Shown here in pieces: positions 23,447 to 34,087 of a stretch of 64,000 nt of DNA. The stretch is from NCBI RefSeq assembly GCF_963676685.1, contig NC_092350.1:38654873-38718872 (forward strand), in the 5' to 3' direction. A program made the position numbers and the translations under genes. The DNA is from Mytilus edulis (taxonomy: Eukaryota > Mollusca > Bivalvia > Mytilida > Mytilidae). The first letter of the stretch is position 1; each line of letters starts with the position of its first letter. The notes under the pieces were generated by a model. The model was not told the DNA's origin. It searched no databases and worked only from the letters and a program-made list of their open reading frames with translations.

Positions 23447-24571
23447 GTATGTTTTAAAATACAAATACGTCTATAGTTATAAAAATAGAAAAGAGCATAC
23501 CTGTATTTTTAATTGAAACCCCTTTCCTATTAAATTGTTTGCATTGTTTAACTTTAAAAGTATACCATATACATGTAAGCTTAACAGAAAAAAAAAGATC
23601 GATATTTTGTTTGTTTTGAAATGAATGTTTTTGAATGTACTTTTAATTCAGTTTTTAATTAAATTGCAGGTATAAACACCTTAAAACCAAAGTTACATAT
23701 TAAATGTCCAGAAATAGAATGCCATAATCATCACCAGCCTAAAGCTCACTGCATGGTTCATTCGTACTTTATTTACCATGGAAGAAAGTGTAACGGATGT
23801 ATAGAGGATATATGTCTTGGTTCTCATACTGTGGTCGATTTCTTAATAGGCAAAAATGATAGTAAATATGCACCAAGTCCAGAAAAACTACCTCTAAGAG
23901 ATCAGGGAATCGGAAACAGAGTGATAGCTGGAGAATGGAAACCAGGACATTCTCAGCTTCCATTGCTAGAGAATCACAAACATAGCAGTAATGAACAAAT
24001 AACTCAAGAATCTCATCAAGAATTTACAGACAGAATATATGGTAATTGGAGACCAGGACCCTCTCAACCTCCATTGCATGTAATACACATCCAGAATATA
24101 AATAGAAAAATAAATCCTGAAACCATTTTCCCCGACAAACACCAGGAGGCTAGAGGTAGACTTTTCTCTGGTGTTTGGAGATCAAGAAACCCCCAGCCTA
24201 TTGTGGTGGAGATAGGTGTTCAAAAGAGTAAAGAACAATTAGAATGGTCAAGAAATCCAAATTTCAACAGAATTGAAAATAACATTAGAAATATTGATTC
24301 ACAGTGGAATCACAAAAACAAGAATGGTGTACAAACGAATGCACATATCAATTCAAGACATAACTCCGGCAGGAATTGGAATCCAAATTCATTTACAAAA
24401 GTGCAAACAACTTTACAAAATAAAAAAACTTCTAAAACCAATAAAGAAGGCAATATTGGTGTGGAACAAAAACAATCGTCTTTAACCAGAAAAGATGGGG
24501 CAATATGGCAGATTAGAGCCAAAGGCAAATCATTTCTACAAAGCTTGTTTCATCCAGCATTCTTTAGTTAA
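23039..24571 (+). CDS. Secreted Cys/His-rich protein B, paralogue of A (first exon not found)
   Basis: Two exons, 23039-23446 and 23670-24571, joined in phase 1, encode about 436 residues after a missing leader. One base contributed by an upstream phase-1 exon makes the total length a multiple of three, as in gene A. Both six-Cys domains, the three W repeats and the C-terminal LQSLFHPAF are kept, with no stop or frameshift, which argues for selection. No signal-peptide exon is visible between 17.6 and 23.0 kb. It may be diverged beyond my recognition, or the pair may be spliced to the exon at 13089. The function is unknown, as for A. Confidence 0.65.
23670..24571 (+). CDS. Cys/His-rich protein B, Cys domain 2 and tail exon
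   Basis: Begins after AAATTGCAG and ends at TAA 24569-24571. Domain 2 reads CPEIEC, HNHHQPKAHC, KCNGCIEDIC. Tail repeats EWKPGHSQ, NWRPGPSQP and VWRSRNPQP match gene A in order, and the end reads KSFLQSLFHPAF. The paralogous HHHH has become HNHH, and the HHTNHH cluster of A is absent. Confidence 0.75.
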
Positions 24572-25139
24572 TAGTTATAATACTCATTATGCAATTCCAT
24601 TGCTGCTTTCGGTAGAAAAAGCAGTTATCGTAGTTAGATCGTTGTAAATCCAAATCATTCTTATGTATAACGCATATTTTAGAAATTATTATGTTTATGG
24701 AAATATTTATGTTTTCAGATGGAGGTTTTGAACTTCCTTTACAATAAAAAAAATATAAATAATATGCATTTAAAATAAATAATACGAGGTACGAATTGTG
24801 GGAAGGGTTGATATAGATGGACGTGATTTAGAAAGGACTAGTTCGAAAATGAATGCACACATTGCATGCAATACATCAACGCCATATATATATATATTTT
24901 AAAATCGAAGTTGATATAAAAAGATTTGTTTTGGTATGCATACACCATATTGAATAGCCCATTTCCTATATATACTAATTAAGTACACAATAATCAAAAT
25001 CTTTTGTATCTGTAATTAAAACATTCACAAAGGTGTGATATAGAGGTCACGTTGAAACTAAACCAATTAATGAAGGTCAACACTGGGTGTAACGTCTTGG
25101 TATTATTTTCTCAATTCTATACGGAGATTTCGTATATTG

Positions 25140-25450
25140 CAAAAGTAAAATAACAAAAATACCGAACGAGGAAAACTCAAAACCGAAAGTCCGTAATCAA
25201 ATAGCAAAATGAAATGCCGAAACACAGCGAATGAATGGATAACAACTGTCATATCCCTGACTTAATACGGGTATTTTCTTATGTATTGATTAAACCTGTA
25301 TTTATAGCTAGCTTAACCTCTAACTTATATGAAAGTTGCATAATATCCATTTTATTGCAACGATGTGTGAACATTTCAAACAGACATAATAGGCAAACAT
25401 GTCAAAAAGAGGGTACAGCAGTCAACATTGTGTTATAATCTTGATTACTT
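25140..25450 (+). repeat. Dispersed repeat family 3, copy 2
   Basis: It shares with 50690-51000, in order, 'taccgaacgaggaaaactca', 'cgaatgaatggataacaactgtcat', 'tgaattaaacctg'-like, 'acataataggcaaaMatgtcaaaaa' and 'ggtacagcagtcaacattgtg'. The small frame at 25235 is part of the repeat. Confidence 0.75.
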
Positions 25451-26637
25451 TAAAAATAAATTGACAGTCCTGTAGACGTAACTATTCGCTCTTATAGTGC
25501 CAATGTGTCAGGAATGGGTAAAACACGTAGTCAAAAGTGACGGTCTATAAGAATTCTGTTCAAACCGGTGCCAAAGGCCGTATTAAACTTTTATTAAGAC
25601 GAGAGGTTTTTGTTTGCTCAATGTTCAAAGCCTCGCTGTGAGTTTAAGATATGAAGAGCATCAAAAGCGGTGTTGTTTTGCTTTTTGCAATGCAATTACT
25701 GATTTTGTTTTATAGATGGATAACACAAAACCTATTTTTTCTATTATAAAAAATGCATTCTAGTGTAATCAACTTCTTAAAAGGAGTTTTACGGGGGTAT
25801 TTCTGAACGAATCATTTCAAGGGTTTAACCACAACAATTAAGGCAAACTTACAATTTTGTTGATTGTTGTTGCAATTCGGATTAAGGAGTGAATTTAGCA
25901 GTCCGACAACTAATTTTCAATAAAAGAACATTGTCAGTATTTCTTTTACTATACGTATAACAGATCAACGAAAGAAACAAAAGCGATCCTCATTCTCGGG
26001 GTGATCCATAAACTCTGATCACAACACAACTGTTCTATCCATTTTATCTTAATATTAAAACAAAGTTGTTTACAATTTTCCAAATAATAAAAGAGAAATG
26101 AAAATAATGCAGAAAGAGCTGTTATCATATCTCATCTTTACAGCGTGTTGATTTCGCAATTCAAATGTTAAAACTGGAGAAATTGTATGTTCATACAATA
26201 AACATAATGTCTATTATCAAAGAAACTTCAGACACACACAGTGCATTCCCATTACGGACAAAGCAAGTAATGGTACACAAAATAAATATGACGATAGCAA
26301 ATTGTTTTGAAAAACAAACTTAAACAGGTTAGCTTGTGGCCAAATGTTTGAACAGCCGAGTACATTTAAAACGTTCATTTATGGTGGTTTACAATTTTTA
26401 CACAAGTTAAAATAGTTGACATGTAAAATGTATGTTATACTTGTAGTATTAACCGCATAATCCGTCAGAAAAGTTTTATATTCTACCTTGTAAATTGGAC
26501 AATATACAGAAGTCTTATGACGAGTGTTTACAAAGATTTATGTTAAGTTATGATTTATGCCAGTCACTGGGTTACTTAAATAAACAAGTGAATGCATTGA
26601 CAGCAACCGCATCCTATTCGTTCTACTTTTGACCACA

Positions 26638-26757
26638 AATGGGCCGCAATAACAATTATGTAGTACATCCCACTAAAAGGAATCAACCAGTTATTCAAAT
26701 GGGCCGCAATAACAATTATGTAGTACATCCCACTAAAAGGAATCAACCAGTTATTCA
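26638..26757 (+). repeat. Exact 60-bp tandem duplication
   Basis: Positions 26638-26697 are repeated without change at 26698-26757. Complete identity implies a recent event or an assembly artefact. Confidence 0.9.
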
Positions 26758-27790
26758 AAAAAATACAATAATATTGCAGTACATATAATTTGTTTTTATT
26801 TAAAAGATATAGTTACTAAAAATAGTATAATATAAACAACATTTAAATTTGAAACTTGTGTAACACGTTCATCAGTGCCATCAAAGATGTGCCTGTGTAT
26901 CCAGTAATAAATAAATAAGGGCAAACCCGGCCTGTTTTATAGCAAACGTTGTTTACAAAGCTTGAGATAATTGAAATCTTAGTTTCTTAATGACCAATTT
27001 ATTTATCAACAGGATTTTTTTCTCTGTGAAAAATGTGTTATGAATCCTGTCATAACCAAAGCACTGACAACTGGGCTAGTGACATTCTGTAGGACTAGCT
27101 CAGCAGTAATAATCAAAATAAAGCTTTATTATTTTTTACATCTAGATCTACCTTCACCATGAATGCTTAAACCTAAAGATTTAAACTTGAGGGATGAAAA
27201 AATACGGAAAAACGTTAGAAGCATGATCAAACGGGAACGTAAATGACATTAGCGTGGCTAATCTTATGCTGCTATTTAACTACGTTAGAATAAATGGTCT
27301 TACATACGTAGTAGTGATTGGAGTTATCCCTCCTTGAATAACAATGTGCAAGTTTATGGTACAGAATTAAATTCACTAAACAATAAAATAGTGACACTTA
27401 ATATTTTTAACCAATTCTGTAGCACTTTTACTATTAATAATCACGTAACCAGTTGATCTGTTTAGGAACTCAAAGAACATAATAGTTTAGTTCTTGTTTG
27501 TAATATTACAAAATTAAAAGCCTTTGAAATTTTGTTTTTTAATTTACATAATATTATAATTGGTTTCTAGTCTTAACATACAAAATGTAAAAATGTATGT
27601 AGACAAGAAAAGTCCTGTTATACTATTTGTATGGGATATGACATTACACCGGGGTTTGGGTTGCATAAAATCAAAATGTTGACTCGCAGGACTGGTTTTG
27701 CGTTTGAAACATAGAAATGATGTTTTGAAAATTCATTATATTTGTATCGGAAGTGTAATGCAATTGTTTATAGCTGGTAATTAAATACTC
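26758..27790. other. AT-rich stretch, nothing recognised
   Basis: No protein-like frame or identifiable repeat. Confidence 0.35.
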
Positions 27791-27794
27791 ATAT

Positions 27795-28490
27795 GTAATT
27801 CAGAGAAGAGAGGCGAAAGATACCAGAGGGACATTCAAACTTATGAATTGGAAATAAACTGACATCGCCATGGCTAAAAAAAAGACCAACAGACAAATAA
27901 TAAATCTGTAAACACAATATATTAAACTAAAGACTGAGAAACATGAATACCACCAAATATTTGGAGTGTGGTATAAAGTGCCCCGGAAGGGTAAGCGAAG
28001 ATTCTACTCCACATGTGGTACCCGTCGTGATTCTCCTGTTAGTACAAACCCGGTAATAACTTTTTTCGGTAGGTAAAACTCAGGAAAAGTAGACGGGATT
28101 GAAGTTACTACATTATAAACATATCCGTTATCATCTATGAAACAGATATTCCATAACGGTCAACCAACTAGTAAAATATACGAAAGGATGATTTCAACCT
28201 CACCATTTAGAACCATGTTTAATAGCTTCCTTATGAGCAGTACTGTAACCCTCTATCAAGGAAATCATGATCAGACATACAAGCCCTGGAATATGGTATC
28301 ACTTAGGGGATGTATATTCCGTATGCAGTCACTGGTGGAATGTTGCTATGTCGAAATAGAAAGTTCACAACTAGGAAGCCGAATCATGTCGTTTGACGTA
28401 AGTTTTGTTTGTAACCGATATGCATTGTCAATTTTTAGATGTAAGAAAAGATATAAGGTATATTTGTATGTTTTATCCTTTATCACAAGT
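27795..28490 (-). mobile_element. Retroelement fragment with degenerate reverse-transcriptase C-terminus
   Basis: On the minus strand, between about 28450 and 28137, broken frames give SNIPPVTAYGIYIP, YSRACMSDHDFLDRGL, VRLKSSF and LVDRYGISVS. These match in order the C-terminal region of a reverse transcriptase very common in bivalve and cnidarian genomes. Stops and frameshifts interrupt it repeatedly. The rest (27795-28136) is the usual 3' part of that repeat, with 'gataccagagggacattcaaa', 'gacatcgccatggcta' and 'ctccacatgtggtacccgtcg'. The plus-strand 118-codon frame here is its shadow. Confidence 0.65.
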
Positions 28491-29780
28491 TAGATTGGAT
28501 AGATGCGATCAACAAAGTCGCCAAACTTTTAATTATTTCGTGAGAGATCATCATCTTTATAGTGGAATGTGAAGTTAAAGATTACTGCTTTACTATTTAC
28601 TTCTTTTCTTCCTTCGTAAGAAGTTCGTGTATGAAGTCAGCCTCATATTAACAAATGTACAGGTCAGCAAGAGGGGCACAGTTAGTTCCGTAAGTGTTCA
28701 TTTTTGTGTCTGTTTACTTTTATGGGACAGTTTTCTCTTCCGCAATTCATCGAATGCATTATAATTACTTGCCATACTGTTAAGGTCACTTTTTTTATAC
28801 CTCTCCGTACCGTAGGAATTTCAAATGTACGTTCGTTTCAATCCCTCATAAAGACACTATCATCCATCCTTCGTCAGCTGAAACATTTTTGCAATGGTTT
28901 ATTATTTACAGATTTCATTTAATTTACATACAATGAAACTAATAATCAAGCAACGGAATGACCTCGTTTTGTATATGAATATTGTTGAAGTTTATATTTT
29001 ATCACTGCATTCCTTGCAGTTTTCACACAATGCAATGTCTAGTTGTCCATTTCACGTCGGAACATTGCTTCTGTTTTAGGGCAGCCTTTTTTTGTATCTA
29101 CTTTACCTTTTTTCAATTCTTTCCAATGTTTACGTGCTTGATTTAAGTGTTTGTTATTCAAATTAAAGCTTTCTTTTATCATTGTTGATATATCACTGAA
29201 ACGAGTGTCACATCAAACATGAAATATAACATTTTTGTAATCATATCTCATTTCTCATTCATTATTTACTAATTTTAATGCATTGCTTTATGATTTTAAT
29301 ATTAATTAGCAATAACTAGGTTGTTGACACTTAAAAAATCATGGTGGTCTGTGTTTATATATTACTAAAGACAATGAGAAGATGACAGTTTGAGAGACAG
29401 GGGTATTTGAAAAAGTTTAACAAATATTTATGAAATACACCTATAGCTCCTGAGGTGACAGTGCATTGCCTTCATTTTGTGACTGACAATAGATGGCTTG
29501 AGGAATTGCACATGTAAAAGATTAAGATTGTAATATACAATGCTTTAATGAATTTGAATTAACCAAAGGGCAATAAGAACTGTGTACTTAGCTATGGAAA
29601 GGGGTTGCACTCTTTAAAAAGAAGACCTGTCCCTTCAAGAGCAATCTCAAGAAATTATAACATGGGCATATTGAGTTAAATGTTGTGTACATACATGTGT
29701 TCAACTGCTTACGCTATGTCAACATTTTAATGCGTAAGAAAATATAACATGTAAAGGGGTGGTCTTTTAAAAATGGTCTA
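28491..29780. other. AT-rich stretch, nothing recognised
   Basis: Short frames only; none has protein-like composition. Confidence 0.35.
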
Positions 29781-29789
29781 TATGTTCAG

Positions 29790-30045
29790 TAGTTGTCGTT
29801 TGTTGATGTGGTTCATAAGTGTTTCTCGTTCCCCGTTTTTTTATGTAGATTAGCTAGACCGTTGGTTTTCCGGTTTGTATGGTTTTACATTTTAATATAT
29901 TTTTAGGGCTCTGTATAGCTTGCTATTCGGTGTGAGCCAAGTCTCTGTTTTGAAACCGCATCTTGACCTATAATGGTTTACCTTTATAAAGTGTGACTTG
30001 GATGGAGAGTTGTCTTATTGGCACGCATACCATATTTTTTTATAT
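29790..30045 (+). repeat. Dispersed repeat family 5, copy 1
   Basis: Landmarks 'gaccgttggttttccggttt', 'tgctattcggtgtgagcc', 'cttgacctataatggtttac' and 'cttggatggagagttgtct' recur in the same order at 61630-61860. A tail-only piece appears near 44595-44620. Confidence 0.8.
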
Positions 30046-30184
30046 ACAACAGAAAAAGACGGATAGATAAAGATGACTTCCGATGAAGAGATTGATCTCT
30101 AGCTTCCAGTTTTAAACTAACACTGTAGGTCAAAATTTAGAAAAAAGGAGATATATTTAGATTTCATTTAGACAACTCTCCTTC

Positions 30185-30765
30185 AGAGATCAAATAACGT
30201 TTAAAAACTATAGGTCACCGTACGGCCTTCTATGTAATGATAAGCATCAAACCGCATAACATAAAATTGAGAATGGAAATGGGGAATGTGTCAAAGAGAC
30301 AACAACCCGACCAAATAAAAAACAACAGCAGAGGGTCACCAACAGGTCTTCAATGTAGCGAGAAACTTCCGCACCCGGAGGCGTCCTTCAGCTGGCCCCT
30401 AAACAAATATATACTAGTCCAGTGATAATGAACGCCATAACAAGCTATAACAGGTTCCGAACTGCCAAATGTAGACTATTCCAAACGAGTTACATTTTGT
30501 AACAAGCGGTCTGGTTTATAATATAATCAAAATACGAAACAGAAATAGTATATTCAGCATTAAACGACAACCACTGAAATACAGACATTGAGACAGATAC
30601 ATACATCTTCAGAGTGTGGCGGTGTTGAACCCTCCCTTATTCTGGGACAGTCATAAGAAGAAACTATAAAAACCAGTTGAAATAGGCTTAACTCATCAAA
30701 ACGATGCAAAGAACGACATCAAACAAAATCACAGACAGGAAGTGACCCTATATATCCATCCTTTC
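30185..30765 (+). repeat. Dispersed repeat family 4, long copy
   Basis: Contains 'gtcaaagagacaacaacccg', 'agcagagggtcaccaacagg', 'aaacgacaaccactgaaata', 'cagagtgtggcggtgttgaa' and 'gaaataggcttaactcatca', the ordered landmarks of a mussel repeat. It is the reverse orientation of 22370-22720 over its first part. Confidence 0.7.
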
Positions 30766-31499
30766 TTCTTTAAAACAGAACAGAAAACACTAAGTACAGA
30801 AATGCGAGTACTCGAGTTTACTGACAGCTAGTTCAAAGCCAATGACAACCAATAAATAATTCACAATTCTAAGATTAGGATTCTAGGCTGTAAAAGTTAA
30901 ACTCTAGTAAAATATTATCTTCCCTGATGTAGCAATCAATACTCAAAAGTTTTCTTTAAACAAGTAAGTACATGTATAGTTTATTCGTTTTTTATTTAAA
31001 TTATAGTTTATATTTGTCATAGTTGATGTATATAACCAGTAATGTAACATATTAGTGATTGATAATCTTATTCTTATTCATTATAATGTTGTTTATGAAG
31101 TGTTGATGTGTTTAATTAATGATTAAAATCTTAAATAGATGCAAGCACACATGGTTGTTTTTAGTGAAAAAATAAATACAAATTCTGTACTTTATGTTAA
31201 TGCGCAAAAATGAAACAAGCCGGTGCAATAATTTTCAATTGGTAATTTATTTTTACCGAAAAAGAAGAACAACATTTTTTAATTCAGAGTGAAAATAGTT
31301 TTACTGTTAAAAAAAATTAAAAAAAATTGAAAAATTAAACAATGATACCAAGATCCTTGCGGTGAGTTTGAAATACATTGAAACGAAAATAACTTTTTAT
31401 TGACAGGCTTGCAAAACCTTATAATCCGGCTGATCGGTGAAAAAAATTGCTCAAATAATGAGAGAGCACCAAATTTTGCATGATGGTACATTTTTGTGT

Positions 31500-31850
31500 A
31501 CTTAGCAATATTAGCTATGGACCCACCTTCAAAATTTAATATGACGGCTTATTTCCAGATGGCCACCATACGTTCTAAATAATTTTCCAGTATTGCACAA
31601 ACCACAAGGGATTTGATGATGGAAGCACAAACTTCCACACATTTAAATGAATTGGTGTACTTGGCAGGATTTTGTTTTGATCTATCTTTAAAATTTAATA
31701 TGGCGGCTACTTTTTCAAAATTACCGCCTTGAAAAATAAGCAAATATTCATCTTTGCAATTATTTTGTATCAATGTTTCTGACTGGATGACAGTTAGCGT
31801 ATAATTCTCTATCTCCTTGTCTGTAACTAAGGAAGCCGACATTTTGAATT
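31500..31850. repeat. Two diverged units with 159-bp period
   Basis: An 'aaaatttaatatgRcggcta' motif occurs at 31531 and 31690. Surrounding sequence ('tgtacttRgca' upstream) also aligns. The minus-strand 97-codon frame across it is not protein-like enough to call. Confidence 0.5.
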
Positions 31851-32139
31851 GCTGAATGTATTGACATGTAATTTCTACAATAATAAGCCAAAAAACTCAC
31901 ATGTTGCACCTAAAATCTTCTTTTTTATTATTACATTCTGAAGCGGCACAGAAGCAAGAAAACGCCCGGTGTTTATGTTTGACACCGGAAGCATACCTAT
32001 GACGTCACCTATTAGGGACCAAAGAAGGGACATGTAGGGAACAGAAGAAGATAACATCTTTTCACGGATTTATTTTAATGAAGATTTTACACTGAAATAA
32101 GGATTGACATATAATAATGAACTTGTTTTGCATTAGAAT

Positions 32140-32246
32140 AGAGATAACTGTATTGTATTTGAAGCTTTGCGGACGTCCATCGATAGTTTTACTGTCGCAA
32201 ATTAAGTTTACCTGGCGACGCGTTCAAATACAATACAGTTATCTCT
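32140..32246. repeat. Fold-back repeat with 24-bp perfect arms
   Basis: The arms 32140-32163 and 32223-32246 are exact inverted copies around a 59-bp GC-richer loop. It looks like a small MITE or a hairpin terminus of a larger repeat. Confidence 0.8.
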
Positions 32247-32707
32247 TAATTAACCTGAATTTAAGCATTTGAATAAAATATAGTGTCATTTAGTCTCTGT
32301 ACCAGTTCTGCCCTTTTGATTTTGCCTGGCTTGTTATTTCATATACAGAGCAGTAGCTTTCATCATCACCACCATCATACCTTATTTGCTCCTATAGGAT
32401 ATTGACAAAATGCATATGCAAATTTAGTACAATTACAAAGTTTTGAAATTAGATAATAGAATTAAAGTCACTTAATATTTTGGATTGAAAGTATTTACAG
32501 TTTACAATATTTAAGAAAGGAAAATCCTGCAGTAGTAGCTTTCATTAAAAGCTGCAATATTTTTTCTCTTAGGTCACACATACAAGCTGTGATTTGAGAT
32601 TTATCTGCCCTAAGATATTATTTAGTGCCTATCTTATTTCTTGGGTTGCAATATTTTGCAAGTTCAGATAGTATACTGTGAAAATTGTATAAACACATAT
32701 CAGTGAT

Positions 32708-33710
32708 ATGGACAACAAGGACAAGAACATTATACAACAAGGACAAGAACATTGGACAACAAGGACAAGAACATTGATATTGCAGAAACTGAATCACTTG
32801 GGGATATGGAGAAATCAACAATCGAAGACACTTCAACAGAGGACAACTCAGAAATGACTATTCAACAATTCTACCAAGAGTTTTTAGCAGATAGGAAATC
32901 TAATGCTCAAAGAACAGCTGAAATTGACCGCACTATCAAGTTTCTCCAATGCTGACTGCAGTGCCTACTAACAGTATCATCCCTGTCGATTCAGTGCCAA
33001 ATCCTCCTCCTCCCATATTTATGACTCCAATTATGACAACCTCGTCCGCTTCTTGGCTCTAACAGGCTTGCCACAACAGCAAGCTGACTCCACTGACCGA
33101 TTCAGGAAAGGGCAGAGGAAACCGCTCTTCTTCAGACTCCTCTATGGAGAGAGAATATACCCGATGACAAGAAAGTTCTGGTACCAGGGACCGGAGCCGA
33201 GGCCCACGGCTCCCAAAATACAAAATTAATATTCAATGAAAGAGTATCCATGACTTTGGAGGTGTTCATTTACCAATTTGAACGGACTGCTGACAGACGA
33301 CAATGGGGAAAAGAGGAAAAAGGTGTGTAGGTTTCTAGATTGCCTGGCCGATGTTGTCTTGAAGTACGCTTGTAAGGTAAACACAGATGATGATTCAAAA
33401 CCCTTAAGAAAAACATTGAAGCAGCGCTTCAGCAAGAAAGACAATCGTACCAGATTGGAACCGAAGCATTCCTCATTGGATTTGAAGACAAATATTCTGT
33501 AATAGAGAGGACCCAGAAACGACCAACAAGGCGTTAAAACAATTGAAAACCTCAATAGCCAACCAGATGGCGATACATGGATCAAAAAGTGTCAAGTATG
33601 CCCATCGACAAGTCTTCTTTGCTGATGGCGCAGTATCACCGACCGATAAAGAGTATATGAGCAGTTCTTTGGAAAATGAGGTAACCTCACTCAAATTTTC
33701 ACAAAACTAG
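32708..33710 (+). pseudogene. Degenerate gag-like retroelement remnant
   Basis: The first frame (from the third 22-bp unit to TGA at 32953-32955) is acidic and T/S-rich with FYQEFLADRK. After a gap, other frames give FLDCLADVVLKYA, then LRKTLKQRF, EAFLIGFEDKYS and later AVSPTDKEYM, spread over at least three frames. The order resembles the capsid part of Ty3/gypsy-like Gag proteins (helical region with '...LxGxAxxxY...L...RF'). No CCHC knuckle, protease or RT is visible. The identification is tentative; the coding relic itself is clearer than its family. Confidence 0.4.
32710..32775 (+). repeat. 22-bp triplication over the start of a gag-like frame
   Basis: Units start at 32710, 32732 and 32754 with two base differences. 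The first follows directly on an ATG (32708-32710). The third runs into the only long frame downstream. Confidence 0.85.
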
Positions 33711-34087
33711 CTAATGTTTGCTTTCAAATAATCATTATAATCGCTTGAAGATCACCAGATCAATTGAAGATCACCTGATCAATATACATGTACACGTGGA
33801 AGATCCCCATAGCAATATAATTGCGGTAGATCGCCAGATAGAAATGCATCCAAGTTTAATGCCTATCGACCAGCAACACCCCACCAAGACAGAGATCATA
33901 TAGCCTCTAAGGACAACGGTAACCATCTCCACGGACAAACTCTGGAAATCCCGGTTATTACAGGCAACGAGTCGGGCCACGAAACATCACCTCATGACAA
34001 AACCGAACATAGGCCCATGGCCTCGTCCGATATTGTCATCAGACGAGGAACTATATATGACAGTGTGTGAGCATGATGTTTTCTTTC

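Larger units (their letters stand above)
23030..26640 (+). repeat. Segmental duplication, copy 2
   Basis: Partner of 15.78-19.6 kb. It lacks both MITEs found in copy 1 (intron 2 and downstream TTAA site) but carries a family-3 repeat at 25140-25450 and a 60-bp tandem duplication at its far end. Confidence 0.8.

Noticed and set aside
28137..28493. 118-codon plus-strand frame
   Set aside because: It is the antisense of a reverse-transcriptase remnant.
31549..31842. 97-codon minus-strand frame
   Set aside because: It spans a 159-bp tandem repeat and resembles no protein I know.
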